64,000 nucleotides of DNA from positions 1 to 64,000 of the forward strand of contig NZ_SLVV01000012.1 of the NCBI RefSeq assembly GCF_004340465.1, in the 5' to 3' direction. A program made the position numbers and the translations under genes. Numbering within the stretch: position 1 is the first letter of the stretch; each line of letters begins with the position of its first letter. This document shows positions 19,622-28,910 of this stretch, piece by piece. Source of the stretch: Mesobacillus foraminis (GTDB lineage Bacteria; Bacillota; Bacilli; Bacillales; Cytobacillaceae). The notes under the pieces were generated by a model that was not told the origin of the DNA, searched no databases, and saw only the letters and a list, made by a program, of their open reading frames with translations.

Positions 19622-20230
19622 ATGGATTTAGATTTAATCATGGATATAATCGAAAAAAATGGCTATCTGGGGCTTTTTTTATGGCTTTGGTTCGGGGTGT
19701 TTGGCCTCCCGGTTCCAAACGAGGTCATATCAATGACAGTCGGTTTAGCTGCATCACTGGGGGCGCTGCACCCCGTACCGGCCTTTGTGGTTACATATTG
19801 CGGCATATTAGCTGCATTGACAACCCTTTATTTGCTTGGCCGTCTTGTCGGGAGGAGATTAATCAGCACCCTGGAGAAAAGGAAACGTTTTTCTAATGCA
19901 TTGAAAAAATCCTTGCGATTGCTGGAAAGGTACCATGCATTATCATTGTCATTCAGCTATTTCATTCCGGGAGTCAGAAACTTCCTCCCTTTGCTGTACG
20001 GATTCAGCAGGCTTCCGTATCGAAGCTTCGCACTATTTGCCTACAGCGGTGCATTTATATGGCTGCTGGTGGTCTTTTCAATCGGCTATCTCTTTGGTGA
20101 CAATGTAGAGGTAGTTGGGAAATATGGAGAAGAATTGGCTGTTGGTGCTTCATTAACTGCATTGGGTCTGATCACCGCAAGGCTCGTCAGGAAGAAAAAA
20201 GGCAGCAGAATGAAGGCATTAGACAGATGA
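19622..20230 (+). CDS. DedA family membrane protein
   Basis: 202 residues, DedA/SNARE-associated/VTT family. Family members are membrane proteins involved in lipid (undecaprenyl phosphate or phosphatidylethanolamine) flipping and envelope homeostasis. The FGLPVPNEVI segment near residue 27 and the FIPGVRNFLPLLYG segment near residue 116 are conserved DedA motifs. ATG at 19622 is chosen for GGGGAGGA upstream; the frame is open from 19601. The TGA overlaps the longest start of the next gene. Confidence 0.88.
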   Translation: MDLDLIMDIIEKNGYLGLFLWLWFGVFGLPVPNEVISMTVGLAASLGALHPVPAFVVTYCGILAALTTLYLLGRLVGRRLISTLEKRKRFSNALKKSLRLLERYHALSLSFSYFIPGVRNFLPLLYGFSRLPYRSFALFAYSGAFIWLLVVFSIGYLFGDNVEVVGKYGEELAVGASLTALGLITARLVRKKKGSRMKALDR

Positions 20231-20271
20231 CGGCATATGAGCCGCGATTAAAAATAGGCAGGAGGGTCAAC

Positions 20272-20661
20272 GTGGACCTGAATAAAACACTACTCGGTGC
20301 ACTCGGAATTGAGATTGTAGACTTGCAGAAGGGAAAGGCAGTTGCGACCATGCCTGTGGATGAACGAACCAGGCAGCCTTTTGGACTTTTGCATGGAGGG
20401 GCTTCAGTGGCTTTGGCAGAAACAGTAGCCAGTATTGGTGCCTATGAGCTTGTCGATAAGGAAAGGGAAGCAGTAGTCGGTCTTGAAATCAATGCCAACC
20501 ATATACGGGGCAAGCGGGACGGGATGGTTACAGCAACGGGAACCGTGCTGCATCACGGAAAAACGACAATGGTCTGGGAGATTAAAATAACAGATGAAGA
20601 CAACAATCTGATTTCGATATCGAGATGCACCATAGCCGTGATAAAAATTAATCCACAGTGA
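20272..20661 (+). CDS. yuxO: Hotdog-fold acyl-CoA thioesterase (YuxO/MenI-like)
   Basis: 129 residues, PaaI/YbdB-type hotdog thioesterase: QPFGLLHGGASVALAETVAS near residue 35 holds the catalytic helix, and GLEINANHIR near residue 69 the usual central strand. B. subtilis YuxO is considered the 1,4-dihydroxy-2-naphthoyl-CoA thioesterase of menaquinone synthesis; that role is inferred here. The GTG at 20272 with GGAGGG upstream is preferred over ATG 20227, which overlaps dedA as ATGA. Next to the mrp operon, as in B. subtilis. Confidence 0.85.
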   Translation: MDLNKTLLGALGIEIVDLQKGKAVATMPVDERTRQPFGLLHGGASVALAETVASIGAYELVDKEREAVVGLEINANHIRGKRDGMVTATGTVLHHGKTTMVWEIKITDEDNNLISISRCTIAVIKINPQ

Positions 20662-20663
20662 TA

Positions 20664-20699
20664 AAAAGGTGCTCCCTTTAAAAGGGACTGCACCTTTTA
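20664..20699. terminator. Bidirectional terminator between yuxO and zinc-ribbon gene
   Basis: AAAAGGTGC/GCACCTTTT outer stem and CCCTTT/AAGGG inner stem, with A5 on the left and TTTTAATGG on the right. Confidence 0.8.
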
Positions 20700-20724
20700 A
20701 TGGTAAATTCTTATGGATCCCTTG

Positions 20725-20928
20725 TTATTGAAACTTGCCGGGATTGGGGACGTAAAACTCAACCAGTCCGCATTCCGGGCATACAAAAGGGCAGATATCA
20801 TCCATTTGTTTTGTATCGGGACCAAACAGTCCGGCACCTTCCCCTTTTTTATAAACCCTCAACGGCCCAGCGTGATCAAGCTGTCCTTCGGTCAACCCTA
20901 CCTTACATTTTGGACAAGTATGTTCCAC
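20725..20928 (-). CDS. Small zinc-ribbon protein
   Basis: 67 residues from a GTG with AAAGGAG eight bases upstream. Two CxxC knuckles (CPKC at residues 5-8 and CPEC near residue 50) would bind one zinc ion. Also a Cys in DICPFVC. Function unknown; such isolated ribbons are often nucleic-acid or protein-binding. A good minus-strand promoter precedes it. Confidence 0.75.
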   Translation of the reverse strand: MEHTCPKCKVGLTEGQLDHAGPLRVYKKGEGAGLFGPDTKQMDDICPFVCPECGLVEFYVPNPGKFQ

Positions 20929-21021
20929 TGAATAAACTCCTTTCGTATGTAAAAACTTACAAAATGTCCCATAACTTACAAGTTACCCTTAAAATTGTAT
21001 GTATATGGAAAACCCTATTTA

Positions 21022-21050
21022 ATCTTATAAGTGGCAAAACATTCTGTCAA
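21022..21050 (-). promoter_or_regulatory. Sigma-A promoter of zinc-ribbon gene
   Basis: On the minus strand TTGACA (21050-21045) and TAAGAT (21027-21022) are 17 bases apart, about 90 bases upstream of the GTG. The rest of 20929-21237 holds no gene I can support. Confidence 0.55.
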
Positions 21051-21239
21051 CTATGAGTTCTTTTAGCTATACCGTTTCCCCTTCAGTAGGGTTGAGCATG
21101 AGGACCCAACTGAATGCCAGCAGACCCCCTTTAAGTATCTTTTATACTCTTTCTTTAGGACACTTTCGATTAGCCCTTCTTATTTGGTAATAATCCCTGA
21201 TTTTTATGAATCTTTCGCTTATACTTTCGGAATATTCTT

Positions 21240-21305
21240 CTTCAAAGAAAAAAGAGGTGACTTCAAAGGCCATTATAAGCGACCTTCAAAATCATCCTCT
21301 TTTGT
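21240..21305 (-). terminator. Terminator of the mrp operon
   Basis: A long imperfect hairpin with AAAGAGG/CCTCTTT at its base and GAAGGTC/GGCCTTT near the loop. On the minus strand it ends in TTTTTTC, just beyond mrpG. Confidence 0.75.
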
Positions 21306-21312
21306 TAACAAT

Positions 21313-21681
21313 CTAGGATTTCCTATGATTCATTTTTTTTCGGTCCCGGCCCAAATCATCAACCACGCTCTTGCCCCAAAGCTTGACTCCTGAATTATAG
21401 GCCGCCCGGCTGATGAGATGGCCGGCAACAGGGGAGGTCATAAAGATAAACGCTATACCAAGGAGGAGGCGCGAATTAAAATGGTTTTCAATGAAATAAA
21501 AATAGATCAGGGTACCGAGAAGTGTAAGCATTACTCCCAGAGTGGCACTCTTGGAAGCTGCATGGTTCCTTGTATAGACATCAGGGAGCCTGATCAGGCC
21601 AAATGCTGCTACGAGGCTTAAAAAAGCTCCAAGCAAAATAAATATCCCTACAAACATTTTAATAATTTCCGTCTCTGTCAC
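21313..21681 (-). CDS. mrpG: Mrp Na+/H+ antiporter subunit G
   Basis: 122 residues, PhaG/MnhG family with three membrane helices; LIRLPDVYTRNHAASKSATLG near residue 29 is the diagnostic block. It is a small subunit of the Mrp complex, which exchanges cytoplasmic Na+ (or K+) for H+. The GTG start at 21681 lies within the end of mrpF (23-base overlap). Last gene of the operon. Confidence 0.95.
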   Translation of the reverse strand: MTETEIIKMFVGIFILLGAFLSLVAAFGLIRLPDVYTRNHAASKSATLGVMLTLLGTLIYFYFIENHFNSRLLLGIAFIFMTSPVAGHLISRAAYNSGVKLWGKSVVDDLGRDRKKMNHRKS

Positions 21682-21949
21682 TTTCCATGATCACTCCCTT
21701 CTCAAGATACTTTGAAAAGGCCACCGTGCCGATAAATGCCAGAATCCCGATCAGGAGGATGATATCGAGGAATTCGCTAGTTCTTAAAGCAATGGAACCT
21801 AGGGCGACAACCGCTACAAGGTTAATTCCGATTGCATCCAGCGCCACTACACGATCCGGCATGGTGGGTCCCTTGATCACCCGGTAAATGAGCCCCAGCA
21901 TGGATAGAGAGAAGCAAAAGATGGAGACATAAATCACCATTTCAAACAT
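21659..21949 (-). CDS. mrpF: Mrp Na+/H+ antiporter subunit F
   Basis: 96 residues, MnhF/PhaF family; three predicted membrane helices and the conserved KGPTMPDRVVALDAI segment near residue 26. Starts by sharing one base with the mrpE stop and overlaps mrpG at its end, so translation of the cluster is probably coupled. Confidence 0.95.
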   Translation of the reverse strand: MFEMVIYVSIFCFSLSMLGLIYRVIKGPTMPDRVVALDAIGINLVAVVALGSIALRTSEFLDIILLIGILAFIGTVAFSKYLEKGVIMESDRDGNY

Positions 21950-22425
21950 TAGCGGCTCACCTCCATAATTGCCTTTTCAAATGAATTCTTGATGCTGTCG
22001 ACCGCCTCATTTATGTCTTCGATGTCCATGGCATGGATGTACAAGGTTTTGTTGTCAAACGATACATCCACTACAAGTGTCCCGGGGGTCAAAGTAATCA
22101 GATTCGCAAGAACGGTGATTTCCCAATCTTTTTTCAATTCGGTCGGGAGCGCAAAAATTCCTGGTTTAATATTCAGTTTAGGCCTGAGCACCAGCTTGAG
22201 CACAGACCAGTTTGCGAGAAACAGCTCCTTTATAAAAAGAAGGAACAAGACTGCGACCGCATTGACTCGCACCAAATAAAAACGGGAATCGAAAAAACGT
22301 CTGAACACATAGATGATGAGCAGGCCAAAGAAATATCCGACAAAGAATGATGCCGGTGTGTAGGATGATTTCAGGAACATCCACACAAAAGCTAAAAAGA
22401 AATTAAGCAAAATCTGAAATGCCAT
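21949..22425 (-). CDS. mrpE: Mrp Na+/H+ antiporter subunit E
   Basis: 158 residues, MnhE/PhaE family: two N-terminal membrane helices and a soluble C-terminal part with LANLITLTPGTLVVDV near residue 106, the family signature. It has no homologue in complex I. Six bases separate it from mrpD. Confidence 0.95.
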   Translation of the reverse strand: MAFQILLNFFLAFVWMFLKSSYTPASFFVGYFFGLLIIYVFRRFFDSRFYLVRVNAVAVLFLLFIKELFLANWSVLKLVLRPKLNIKPGIFALPTELKKDWEITVLANLITLTPGTLVVDVSFDNKTLYIHAMDIEDINEAVDSIKNSFEKAIMEVSR

Positions 22426-22431
22426 CGCCCA

Positions 22432-23913
22432 CTACTCCTTTAATACTGCATTGATATAGATTTCCGGGTTGCTCAGTGTCTCGGCAGCAAGAGAGATGAT
22501 TGGATACAGGGCTTCAGTACCCAGTCCGTAAAGAACAGCAAATGCGGTTAATACTGCAGGGGCAGCAAGAAGCCATTTTGCTGGTACAGGTTCCTGCTGT
22601 CGATAGGCCCGGGGTGAACCCCAAAAAACATTGATAAAGATTTTCATGACAGAGAACAGGACGAAAAGACTGGATAGCAGGACAATTCCAGCGCCCCAGT
22701 AATTTCCGCTTTCTAGTCCGGAACGGACGATCAGGACCTTACCGGCAAATCCACTTAAAGGCGGGATACCTGCCAATGCAAGTGCTGCAATGAAGAAGGT
22801 CCAGGCGAGCCCGGGATATTGGTGAATCAATCCGCCCATTTTCTTGATGCTGCTCGTTCCTGTAATTTTAACAATAATGCCGATCAGCAGGAATAACGCA
22901 GCTTTTATGATCATGTCATGAATGAGGTAAAAGACCGAACCAGCCAGAGATTCTTCTGTAAGTGTAGCCACCCCAAAAAGAATCACTCCTACTGCAACAA
23001 TGACGTTATAAATGATGATTTTTTTTACGTCGGAGTAGGCAATTGCACCAATCACACCAACAATAATGGTGAAAATGGACAAAATCTCGAGAAGCCCGTG
23101 CGTATAGCCTGTGTCATGATAGAAAAACAAAGTATAGGTCCTGGTGATCGAGTAAACCCCTACCTTCGTCAGGAGGGCACCAAACATCGCCATGACAGGG
23201 GCGGGTGGTGCGTAATAAGACCCAGGGAGCCAGAAGTAAAGCGGGAAAATCGCTCCTTTGATCCCAAATACAAGCAGGAAAAATACGGCAATTACGGTAA
23301 CAATTCCTGGCTGGCCAATCTGGCTGATCCTTTCGGAAATGTGGGCCATGTTCAACGTGCCGACAACGGAATACAGATAGGCAACAGCAATCACGAACAA
23401 AGCTGATGAAATCACATTAACCAGTATGTATTTGATAGTTTCCCGAAGTTGAATCTTGGTCCCGCCGAGAACAAGCAGAACATAAGATGCCATCAGCATG
23501 ACCTCAAAAAATACAAACAAGTTAAAAATATCGCCTGTCGTGAAGGCCCCGTTGATTCCTAGAACAAGGAAGAAGAAAACAGGATAGTAAAAGAAACTCT
23601 CCCGCTCTTTTCCGATGGAGCGGAAAGAATACAGCAGGCAGGCAAGCGCAATGACGCTTGTTGTCAGGACAAGAAGTGCCGACAGCATATCCGACACGAG
23701 CGTAATGCCAAAGGGAGCCTCCCAGTTGCTTAAATTCATGGTTTGAATCCCGTCCTGATAAACCGCAACAGCCAGGTAGAGAGCCGAAAGCACCATCAGC
23801 AAGGAACTGATCACAGAAATAAGCTTCTGAACCGGGATGTTCTTGCTGAAGAAAATCAGGATGATTCCTGTCAATAGTGGTATCAGTATAGGCAAGATAA
23901 TTAAACTATTCAT
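22432..23913 (-). CDS. mrpD: Mrp Na+/H+ antiporter subunit D
   Basis: 493 residues, about fourteen membrane helices, homologous to the NuoM/NuoN proton-pumping subunits of complex I. Conserved charged residues expected of this family appear in [18 protein letters not shown] (about residue 136) and in [17 protein letters not shown] (about residue 219). Core ion-translocating subunit. Overlaps mrpC by 8 bases. Confidence 0.96.
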   Translation of the reverse strand: MNSLIILPILIPLLTGIILIFFSKNIPVQKLISVISSLLMVLSALYLAVAVYQDGIQTMNLSNWEAPFGITLVSDMLSALLVLTTSVIALACLLYSFRSIGKERESFFYYPVFFFLVLGINGAFTTGDIFNLFVFFEVMLMASYVLLVLGGTKIQLRETIKYILVNVISSALFVIAVAYLYSVVGTLNMAHISERISQIGQPGIVTVIAVFFLLVFGIKGAIFPLYFWLPGSYYAPPAPVMAMFGALLTKVGVYSITRTYTLFFYHDTGYTHGLLEILSIFTIIVGVIGAIAYSDVKKIIIYNVIVAVGVILFGVATLTEESLAGSVFYLIHDMIIKAALFLLIGIIVKITGTSSIKKMGGLIHQYPGLAWTFFIAALALAGIPPLSGFAGKVLIVRSGLESGNYWGAGIVLLSSLFVLFSVMKIFINVFWGSPRAYRQQEPVPAKWLLAAPAVLTAFAVLYGLGTEALYPIISLAAETLSNPEIYINAVLKE

Positions 23914-24247
23914 TTCCTTCCTTTCCTCTCATGCGATCCATGTTATCAGTTCCAAGCTCCTGATACGCACGGTAGGCGAGAACCAGGAAAAAGGCTGTTA
24001 CTCCAAAGCTGATAACAATGGCTGTCAGAATTAAAGCCTGCGGGAGCGGATCGGCATAGGCTTCAGCATGCTGTCCCAGCAGGGGGGCGGCCCCGCGTTT
24101 CAACCCGCCCATGGTCAGGATCAGCAAATGGGCTCCATGGCTAAGGAGGCCTGTACCGACAATAATTCGAAGCAAGCTTTTAGACAGCATAAGATAAGTT
24201 GCTGACATAAATAAAATTCCAATTAGAAAAGCCATTAATATTTCCAT
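23906..24247 (-). CDS. mrpC: Mrp Na+/H+ antiporter subunit C
   Basis: 113 residues, three membrane helices, NuoK-like (MnhC). [15 protein letters not shown] near residue 33 and the C-terminal [15 protein letters not shown] are typical. Shares one base with mrpB. Confidence 0.95.
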   Translation of the reverse strand: MEILMAFLIGILFMSATYLMLSKSLLRIIVGTGLLSHGAHLLILTMGGLKRGAAPLLGQHAEAYADPLPQALILTAIVISFGVTAFFLVLAYRAYQELGTDNMDRMRGKEGNE

Positions 24248-24669
24248 TATTCGCTCTCTCCAATCGTCTGAATAATGGTCATCGTTACACCGATGACAAC
24301 AAGGTAAACCCCCGTATCAAATAGCACAGCGGTGTGAAGCGATGTTTTCCCGAGCAGCGGAAGGTCCACATACGTAAAGGCATGGGTCAGGAAAGGCACC
24401 CCGAAAAGGAGCCCTCCTGCAGCCGTGCCTGCCGCAAACAGCAAGCCCACTGCAATCATCTTCTTATAATCAACCGGAAGGATGGTGGTCACAGTCTTGA
24501 TGTCATATGCGAGCAGCATCAGCACGATGGCACCGGATGTCATCAGCCCTCCGACAAATCCTCCCCCGGGATGGTAATGGCCGGCAAAAAACATATAGAG
24601 TGAGAAGAGGACGATGAGGAACAGAATCACTTTTGAAACGGTCTGCAAAATGAGATCATTTGTCTTCAT
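24247..24669 (-). CDS. mrpB: Mrp Na+/H+ antiporter subunit B
   Basis: 140 residues, MnhB family with four membrane helices; [19 protein letters not shown] near residue 29 is the signature. Its domain also forms the C-terminus of fused MrpA proteins. Overlaps mrpA by 4 bases (ATGA). Confidence 0.95.
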   Translation of the reverse strand: MKTNDLILQTVSKVILFLIVLFSLYMFFAGHYHPGGGFVGGLMTSGAIVLMLLAYDIKTVTTILPVDYKKMIAVGLLFAAGTAAGGLLFGVPFLTHAFTYVDLPLLGKTSLHTAVLFDTGVYLVVIGVTMTIIQTIGESE

Positions 24670-27074
24670 CCTTGTTCTTTCCCCCTTGTCATTCGCAGTT
24701 TGATCATCGCAAAGATTCCAAGGGCTGCAATTCCGAGCACTGTAATTTCAAACAAAGTATCAAACCCGCGGAAATCTACGAGAATGACGTTCACCATGTT
24801 TTCTCCGCCAGCTTTTTTATACGTATTTTCAACGTAGTATTCCGAAATGGAATTAAACTCTTTATTGCTGTGCGCCGACAGGGCAATCAGAGTGACAATG
24901 GCGCCTACTCCGATGGATACAAGCAGGTTGCCCAGCTTAAAGCCCATTCGCTCCTCATTTTTCCCGAGCTTCGGCAAGTGGTAAAAGCACAGGAGGAACA
25001 AAGCGACCGATACTGTTTCAATCACCAGCTGGGTCAAAGCGAGATCCGGAGCCCTGAAGATGACAAAGAACAGGGAAACCGTGTACCCCACAGCACCCAG
25101 CAGGATGATGGAGGTCAATCTGGATTTGGAAAACAGGATGGTGATCGAGCTAATTGCAATAATCGCCGCAAGCACCACTTCAAAGTAGTGAATGTTGGCA
25201 ACATTTGAAGTATCAAGCTTAAATGCATTTTTATAGACCATCGTTGTCCCTAAAATAAAAATCATAAAAGTGAATATATAAACCAGGTAGGTACGGATAA
25301 ATCCATTCATGTACAAACCTGTAAAACGCATGGCCCCCAGCTGGGTCTTTTCAAGCCCTGTATCGTAAAAACGATTGAGGGAGAACCGTTCCGGCATTCT
25401 GTTATAGATACCCGACCAGCGCGGCAGGTTCCTGTAAAGCAGGATACCGGCAATTATCACTCCTGCTGTCATCCATAGCTCGGGCGAATCGAAGCCATGC
25501 CAATGAGAGATATGCACATGGAACTCATGGCCTTCCGCTAACAGGGAAGGAAGGATCGCGCCCATGACCGACTCAATAAGTGTTTCAATAATATTGGGAA
25601 ACAGGCCAATGATAACGACCAGCGACACAAGGATAACAGGCGGAATCAGCATGCCGACCGGTGCCTCGTGCGGCTTTTTCTCCAGCTTTTCCGGCTGATA
25701 TTTTCCCGTAAAGGTTTTGAATACAAGGATCATGCTGTATAAAAAAGTAAATACGCTGGCGATCCAGGCTACAATAGGAAACAAGATTCCCAGCGTTTCA
25801 AAGTTAAACAGCCCGATCTCCTTTGCCCTAAGCATTCCTGTAAAGAACATTTCCTTGCTGAGGAAGCCGTTGAATGGAGGCAAGCCTGCCATTGAGAATG
25901 TTCCAATCGCAGCCAGTGTAAACGTAATAGGCATGAGAGTCATCAAGCCGCCGAGTTTCCGAATATCGCGCGTACCGGTCTCATGATCCACGATTCCAAC
26001 AACCATGAAAAGGCTGCCTTTAAAAGTGGCATGGTTAATCAAATGGAACACAGCCGCCGTTATGGCCACGGTATAAAAGCCGTCTTCAACATTCCCGTAA
26101 TGGAGGGCAATGCCGCCAACACCCAGCATGGACATGATCATCCCGAGCTGGCTGATGGTTGAATAAGCAAGGATGCCCTTAAGGTCGTTATGCTTAACTG
26201 CAGAAAATGAGCCCCAGAACAGCGTCAGGATTCCAATTCCGGCAACCAGCCATACCCATAGACCCGAAACGGCAAAGACAGGTGTCAGCCTGGCAACTAA
26301 ATAAATCCCCGCCTTAACCATGGTAGCGGAATGCAGGTAGGCACTGACAGGGGTCGGAGCCTCCATCGCATCCGGGAGCCATATATGGAACGGAAACTGG
26401 GCCGATTTTGTAAAAGCGCCCAAAAGAAAACAGATCAGGGCAGGTATGAAAAATTGGTGGCCGGTTATCTCGCCAGCCATGCCGATAATTTCTGAAATGC
26501 TGAACGTCCCGGTCATCAAATAAAGAAGAAGGATGCCCCCCAGCATAGATAAACCGCCAAACACTGTGATCAGCATCGACTTTTGCGCCCCATAGCGCGA
26601 CCTCTCCCTATGGTTCCAGTAGCCGATCAGCAGGAAGGAGGAGAAGCTGGTCAGCTCCCAGAAGGAGTATAGGACAATGAGGTTGTCCGAGAGTACCACT
26701 CCGAGCATGGCCCCCATGAACAGCAGCAAATAGACATAAAACTGGTTCAGTTTTTCCTTTTCTTTAGACAAATAGAAAATCGAGTACAGAACAACCAATG
26801 CCCCGATCCCGGTTATCAGCAAGGCGAACAGCAGGCCGAGCCCATCGATTCTTGCTGCGAAGTCAATACCCAGGGAAGGAATCCAGGGCAGCGTTTCTGT
26901 TACTGATTCGCCGTGGGCGGTTTCAGGAAAGTATGACATAAAGTAGAAAAACAACAGGGCTGGAAGCGGCAGGAGAAACCAGCCTGTATGAATTTTATGA
27001 AAATACTTATGTAGCATCGGAATAAAGATAGCCAAAATTAAAGGTGAAATGATGGCAAAATGAAGCAATGACAA
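24666..27074 (-). CDS. mrpA: Mrp Na+/H+ antiporter subunit A
   Basis: 802 residues, with about twenty membrane helices. The N-terminal two thirds are NuoL-like (for example SFWELTSFSSFLLIGYW near residue 135 and SAQFPFHIWLPDAMEAPTP near residue 227); the C-terminal part (from about residue 600) is the MrpA-specific NuoJ-like and MnhB-like extension. The largest subunit of the antiporter, needed for Na+ resistance and alkaline pH homeostasis. TTG start after AAGGGAGG. First of the seven genes mrpABCDEFG. Confidence 0.96.
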   Translation of the reverse strand: MSLLHFAIISPLILAIFIPMLHKYFHKIHTGWFLLPLPALLFFYFMSYFPETAHGESVTETLPWIPSLGIDFAARIDGLGLLFALLITGIGALVVLYSIFYLSKEKEKLNQFYVYLLLFMGAMLGVVLSDNLIVLYSFWELTSFSSFLLIGYWNHRERSRYGAQKSMLITVFGGLSMLGGILLLYLMTGTFSISEIIGMAGEITGHQFFIPALICFLLGAFTKSAQFPFHIWLPDAMEAPTPVSAYLHSATMVKAGIYLVARLTPVFAVSGLWVWLVAGIGILTLFWGSFSAVKHNDLKGILAYSTISQLGMIMSMLGVGGIALHYGNVEDGFYTVAITAAVFHLINHATFKGSLFMVVGIVDHETGTRDIRKLGGLMTLMPITFTLAAIGTFSMAGLPPFNGFLSKEMFFTGMLRAKEIGLFNFETLGILFPIVAWIASVFTFLYSMILVFKTFTGKYQPEKLEKKPHEAPVGMLIPPVILVSLVVIIGLFPNIIETLIESVMGAILPSLLAEGHEFHVHISHWHGFDSPELWMTAGVIIAGILLYRNLPRWSGIYNRMPERFSLNRFYDTGLEKTQLGAMRFTGLYMNGFIRTYLVYIFTFMIFILGTTMVYKNAFKLDTSNVANIHYFEVVLAAIIAISSITILFSKSRLTSIILLGAVGYTVSLFFVIFRAPDLALTQLVIETVSVALFLLCFYHLPKLGKNEERMGFKLGNLLVSIGVGAIVTLIALSAHSNKEFNSISEYYVENTYKKAGGENMVNVILVDFRGFDTLFEITVLGIAALGIFAMIKLRMTRGKEQG

Positions 27075-27151
27075 ATTCGTAGCCTCCCTTGTAAAATAAT
27101 TCTGTTTTTCGATGTTGCCCCCATGTTTTAGTTTTTAACCAATGCCGTACT

Positions 27152-27180
27152 TAAATACCAAACTCGACAAATTGTGCCAA
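27152..27180 (-). promoter_or_regulatory. Possible sigma-A promoter of mrp operon
   Basis: On the minus strand TTGGCA (27180-27175) and TATTTA (27157-27152) are 17 bases apart, about 75 bases before mrpA. A perfect TATAAT also lies at 27198-27193 but lacks a -35. Confidence 0.45.
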
Positions 27181-27297
27181 GCTGCAACACAAATTATAAC
27201 CTAAATAAAACACCTATGCATGTATCCGACCCCTGCCGCACTCCCTAGGTATAAAACCGGCTGAAAATGGAACCCTATGGAAGTAAGGGGGATGTTT

Positions 27298-27525
27298 ATG
27301 GCGAAAAAGGTTTTTATCTGTTTATCCCTATTTTTTCTGATGCTTGCCGGGGGTTTTATGCTGAACCGGCAGGAAAGCCGGAGTTCAGAGCGGCAGGCAG
27401 CTGAAAACAGGGATGGGAGGATTCAAGTCCAGCAATTAGAAAACAACTCTGCCCTTGGGATTGACCCCCAGCAAATCTTTGCTCCAAGGGAGTATGTAAA
27501 GATTATCCAAATCAAGGGTGAATAG
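27298..27525 (+). CDS. Small exported or membrane-anchored protein of unknown function
   Basis: 75 residues. Starts at ATG 27298, seven bases after TAAGGGGG; in-frame ATGs at 27277 and 27292 are less well placed. A single hydrophobic helix (about residues 5-22) is followed by a hydrophilic Arg/Glu/Gln-rich stretch and ends YVKIIQIKGE. Has its own terminator. No family recognised; it lies divergent from the mrp operon. Confidence 0.55.
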   Translation: MAKKVFICLSLFFLMLAGGFMLNRQESRSSERQAAENRDGRIQVQQLENNSALGIDPQQIFAPREYVKIIQIKGE

Positions 27526-27527
27526 GC

Positions 27528-27560
27528 AAAAGAGGGTGAACAAAGTTCATCCTCTTTTTT
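27528..27560 (+). terminator. Terminator of small gene at 27298
   Basis: AAAAGAGGGTGAAC and GTTCATCCTCTTTT with a 3-base loop, followed by TT. Confidence 0.88.
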
Positions 27561-27671
27561 GTAGTACGGACGAAAACAAAAAAAGTTCTCAAATAAAGCA
27601 AAAAAATGCATAAAAGATTATTAAGGGAAATATAAAATTGCAGAAAAGTTAAAAAAATAGGCCGGAATCGT

Positions 27672-27679
27672 GGTATAAT
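27672..27679 (+). promoter_or_regulatory. Extended -10 promoter of kapD
   Basis: TGGTATAAT, an extended -10 element with a perfect TATAAT at 27674-27679; the -35 region is A-rich and weak. Confidence 0.45.
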
Positions 27680-27735
27680 AGTATAAAAAATTTATTGAAT
27701 TTCCAGCTATAAGATCTTAGGAAAGTTGGGGGAAC

Positions 27736-28353
27736 ATGAAAGAAAAAAAACGGGCCATATTTATTGATTTCGAGTTCACAATGCCTGACCGCCACGGCAG
27801 GCGAAAGGGATTTTATCAGGAAATTATAGAGGCTGGAATTGTTCTGGTCGAAAATGGCCAAATAGTTGAACAGTTTTCTTCCTATGTAGCCCCAATCAGG
27901 TTTCCTGTTTTGTCCGAAAGATGCAAGTCGTTTTTGAATATTACCCAGGAACAGGTGGATACAGGAATTTCCTTTCAAGAGCTTGTGAACCGTCTGGGCA
28001 GGATGGGGCAGCTGCCTGCATCTATTATCACCTGGGGAAACATGGACATGAAAGTCCTCCGCCATAATTGCCAGCAGGCAGGGCTTCCGTTCCCGCTTAA
28101 GGGAGCTGAAGTGGATCTTTCGATGGAATATAAGAGGTTCTTTGGTGACCAGAATCAGACCGGGCTGTGGAAAGCCGTGCAGGAGTATGGCAGAGAAGGG
28201 ACGGGAAGGCACCATCGTGCGCTTGATGACGCCCTGACAACCTACCATATTTACAAACTGGTGGAAAAAGATAAGCAATACCTTGAGCGCCCGAAGCCGA
28301 CCACAATTGGCGACCGCGTCGATTTTTCCAAGCTTTTGAATAAATTTGCCTGA
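27736..28353 (+). CDS. kapD: KapD, DEDD-family 3'-5' exonuclease-like inhibitor of the KinA pathway
   Basis: 205 residues. Exonuclease fold with DFEFT (residues 11-15, ExoI DxE), the middle NMDMKVL motif near residue 97, and the HHRALDDALTT ExoIII motif near residue 156, so all four acidic residues are present. In B. subtilis KapD overproduction blocks the KinA route to sporulation. ATG after GGGGGA. Convergent with kapB. Confidence 0.9.
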   Translation: MKEKKRAIFIDFEFTMPDRHGRRKGFYQEIIEAGIVLVENGQIVEQFSSYVAPIRFPVLSERCKSFLNITQEQVDTGISFQELVNRLGRMGQLPASIITWGNMDMKVLRHNCQQAGLPFPLKGAEVDLSMEYKRFFGDQNQTGLWKAVQEYGREGTGRHHRALDDALTTYHIYKLVEKDKQYLERPKPTTIGDRVDFSKLLNKFA

Positions 28354-28355
28354 AG

Positions 28356-28387
28356 AGCCAGTCAACCAATGTGTTAACTGGCTTTCT
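28356..28387. terminator. Bidirectional terminator between kapD and kapB
   Basis: AGCCAGTCAAC and GTTAACTGGCT, 6-base loop, followed by TTCTT; an imperfect match at one position. Confidence 0.7.
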
Positions 28388-28398
28388 TGCGGCTGTAT

Positions 28399-28785
28399 TC
28401 AACTATTGAAATAGTCTTTTTCAAGTGTATCGATGTTTTTGAGGCTTTGTTCCGCCCACTCCGATGAATCCGCTTTTAACTGGTCCCGGATTTTTGCAAT
28501 TGCTTCCCTGAGAGAGACCTGATAGTCCGGGATTTCTCCTTCGTAATGCTTCACCATCTGTTTAGGGATGTTTGCCTGTTCCCTGCAGGCGAGGGCCCGT
28601 CTTTCATGGAAAAAAACACCTTCTGCATCCCTGGGGCTGTGAAGGTCTCCTTGCGTCGGATGCTTTGTGACACCAAGTACACGCACAAGATAGGCTTGCG
28701 GCCTGATGTCTGTGATCTCCCCAATATATTTCCCGGTTTTATAAATGGCTGTTACCTTGTCTCCAACCTTGAACTCGCTCATCAT
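28399..28785 (-). CDS. kapB: Kinase-associated protein KapB
   Basis: 128 residues. N-terminal SH3-like beta barrel (FKVGDKVTAIYKTGKYIGEI, residues 5-24) and helical C-terminus, as in KapB, which is required for KinB signalling into the sporulation phosphorelay. No lipobox is present despite the historical lipoprotein name. Start at 28785 (two consecutive ATG codons) with AGGGGAGC upstream. Confidence 0.88.
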   Translation of the reverse strand: MMSEFKVGDKVTAIYKTGKYIGEITDIRPQAYLVRVLGVTKHPTQGDLHSPRDAEGVFFHERRALACREQANIPKQMVKHYEGEIPDYQVSLREAIAKIRDQLKADSSEWAEQSLKNIDTLEKDYFNS

Positions 28786-28910
28786 ATTCAGCTCCCCTGA
28801 AAGAATGTAAACAACTGGATTATTTCAATATCATGGTTTATATTATGGGACAAGTAAAACTAAAAACAAAGCAGAAACTATAAGTTTATGAAAAGGCAAG
28901 GAGTGTTTGT

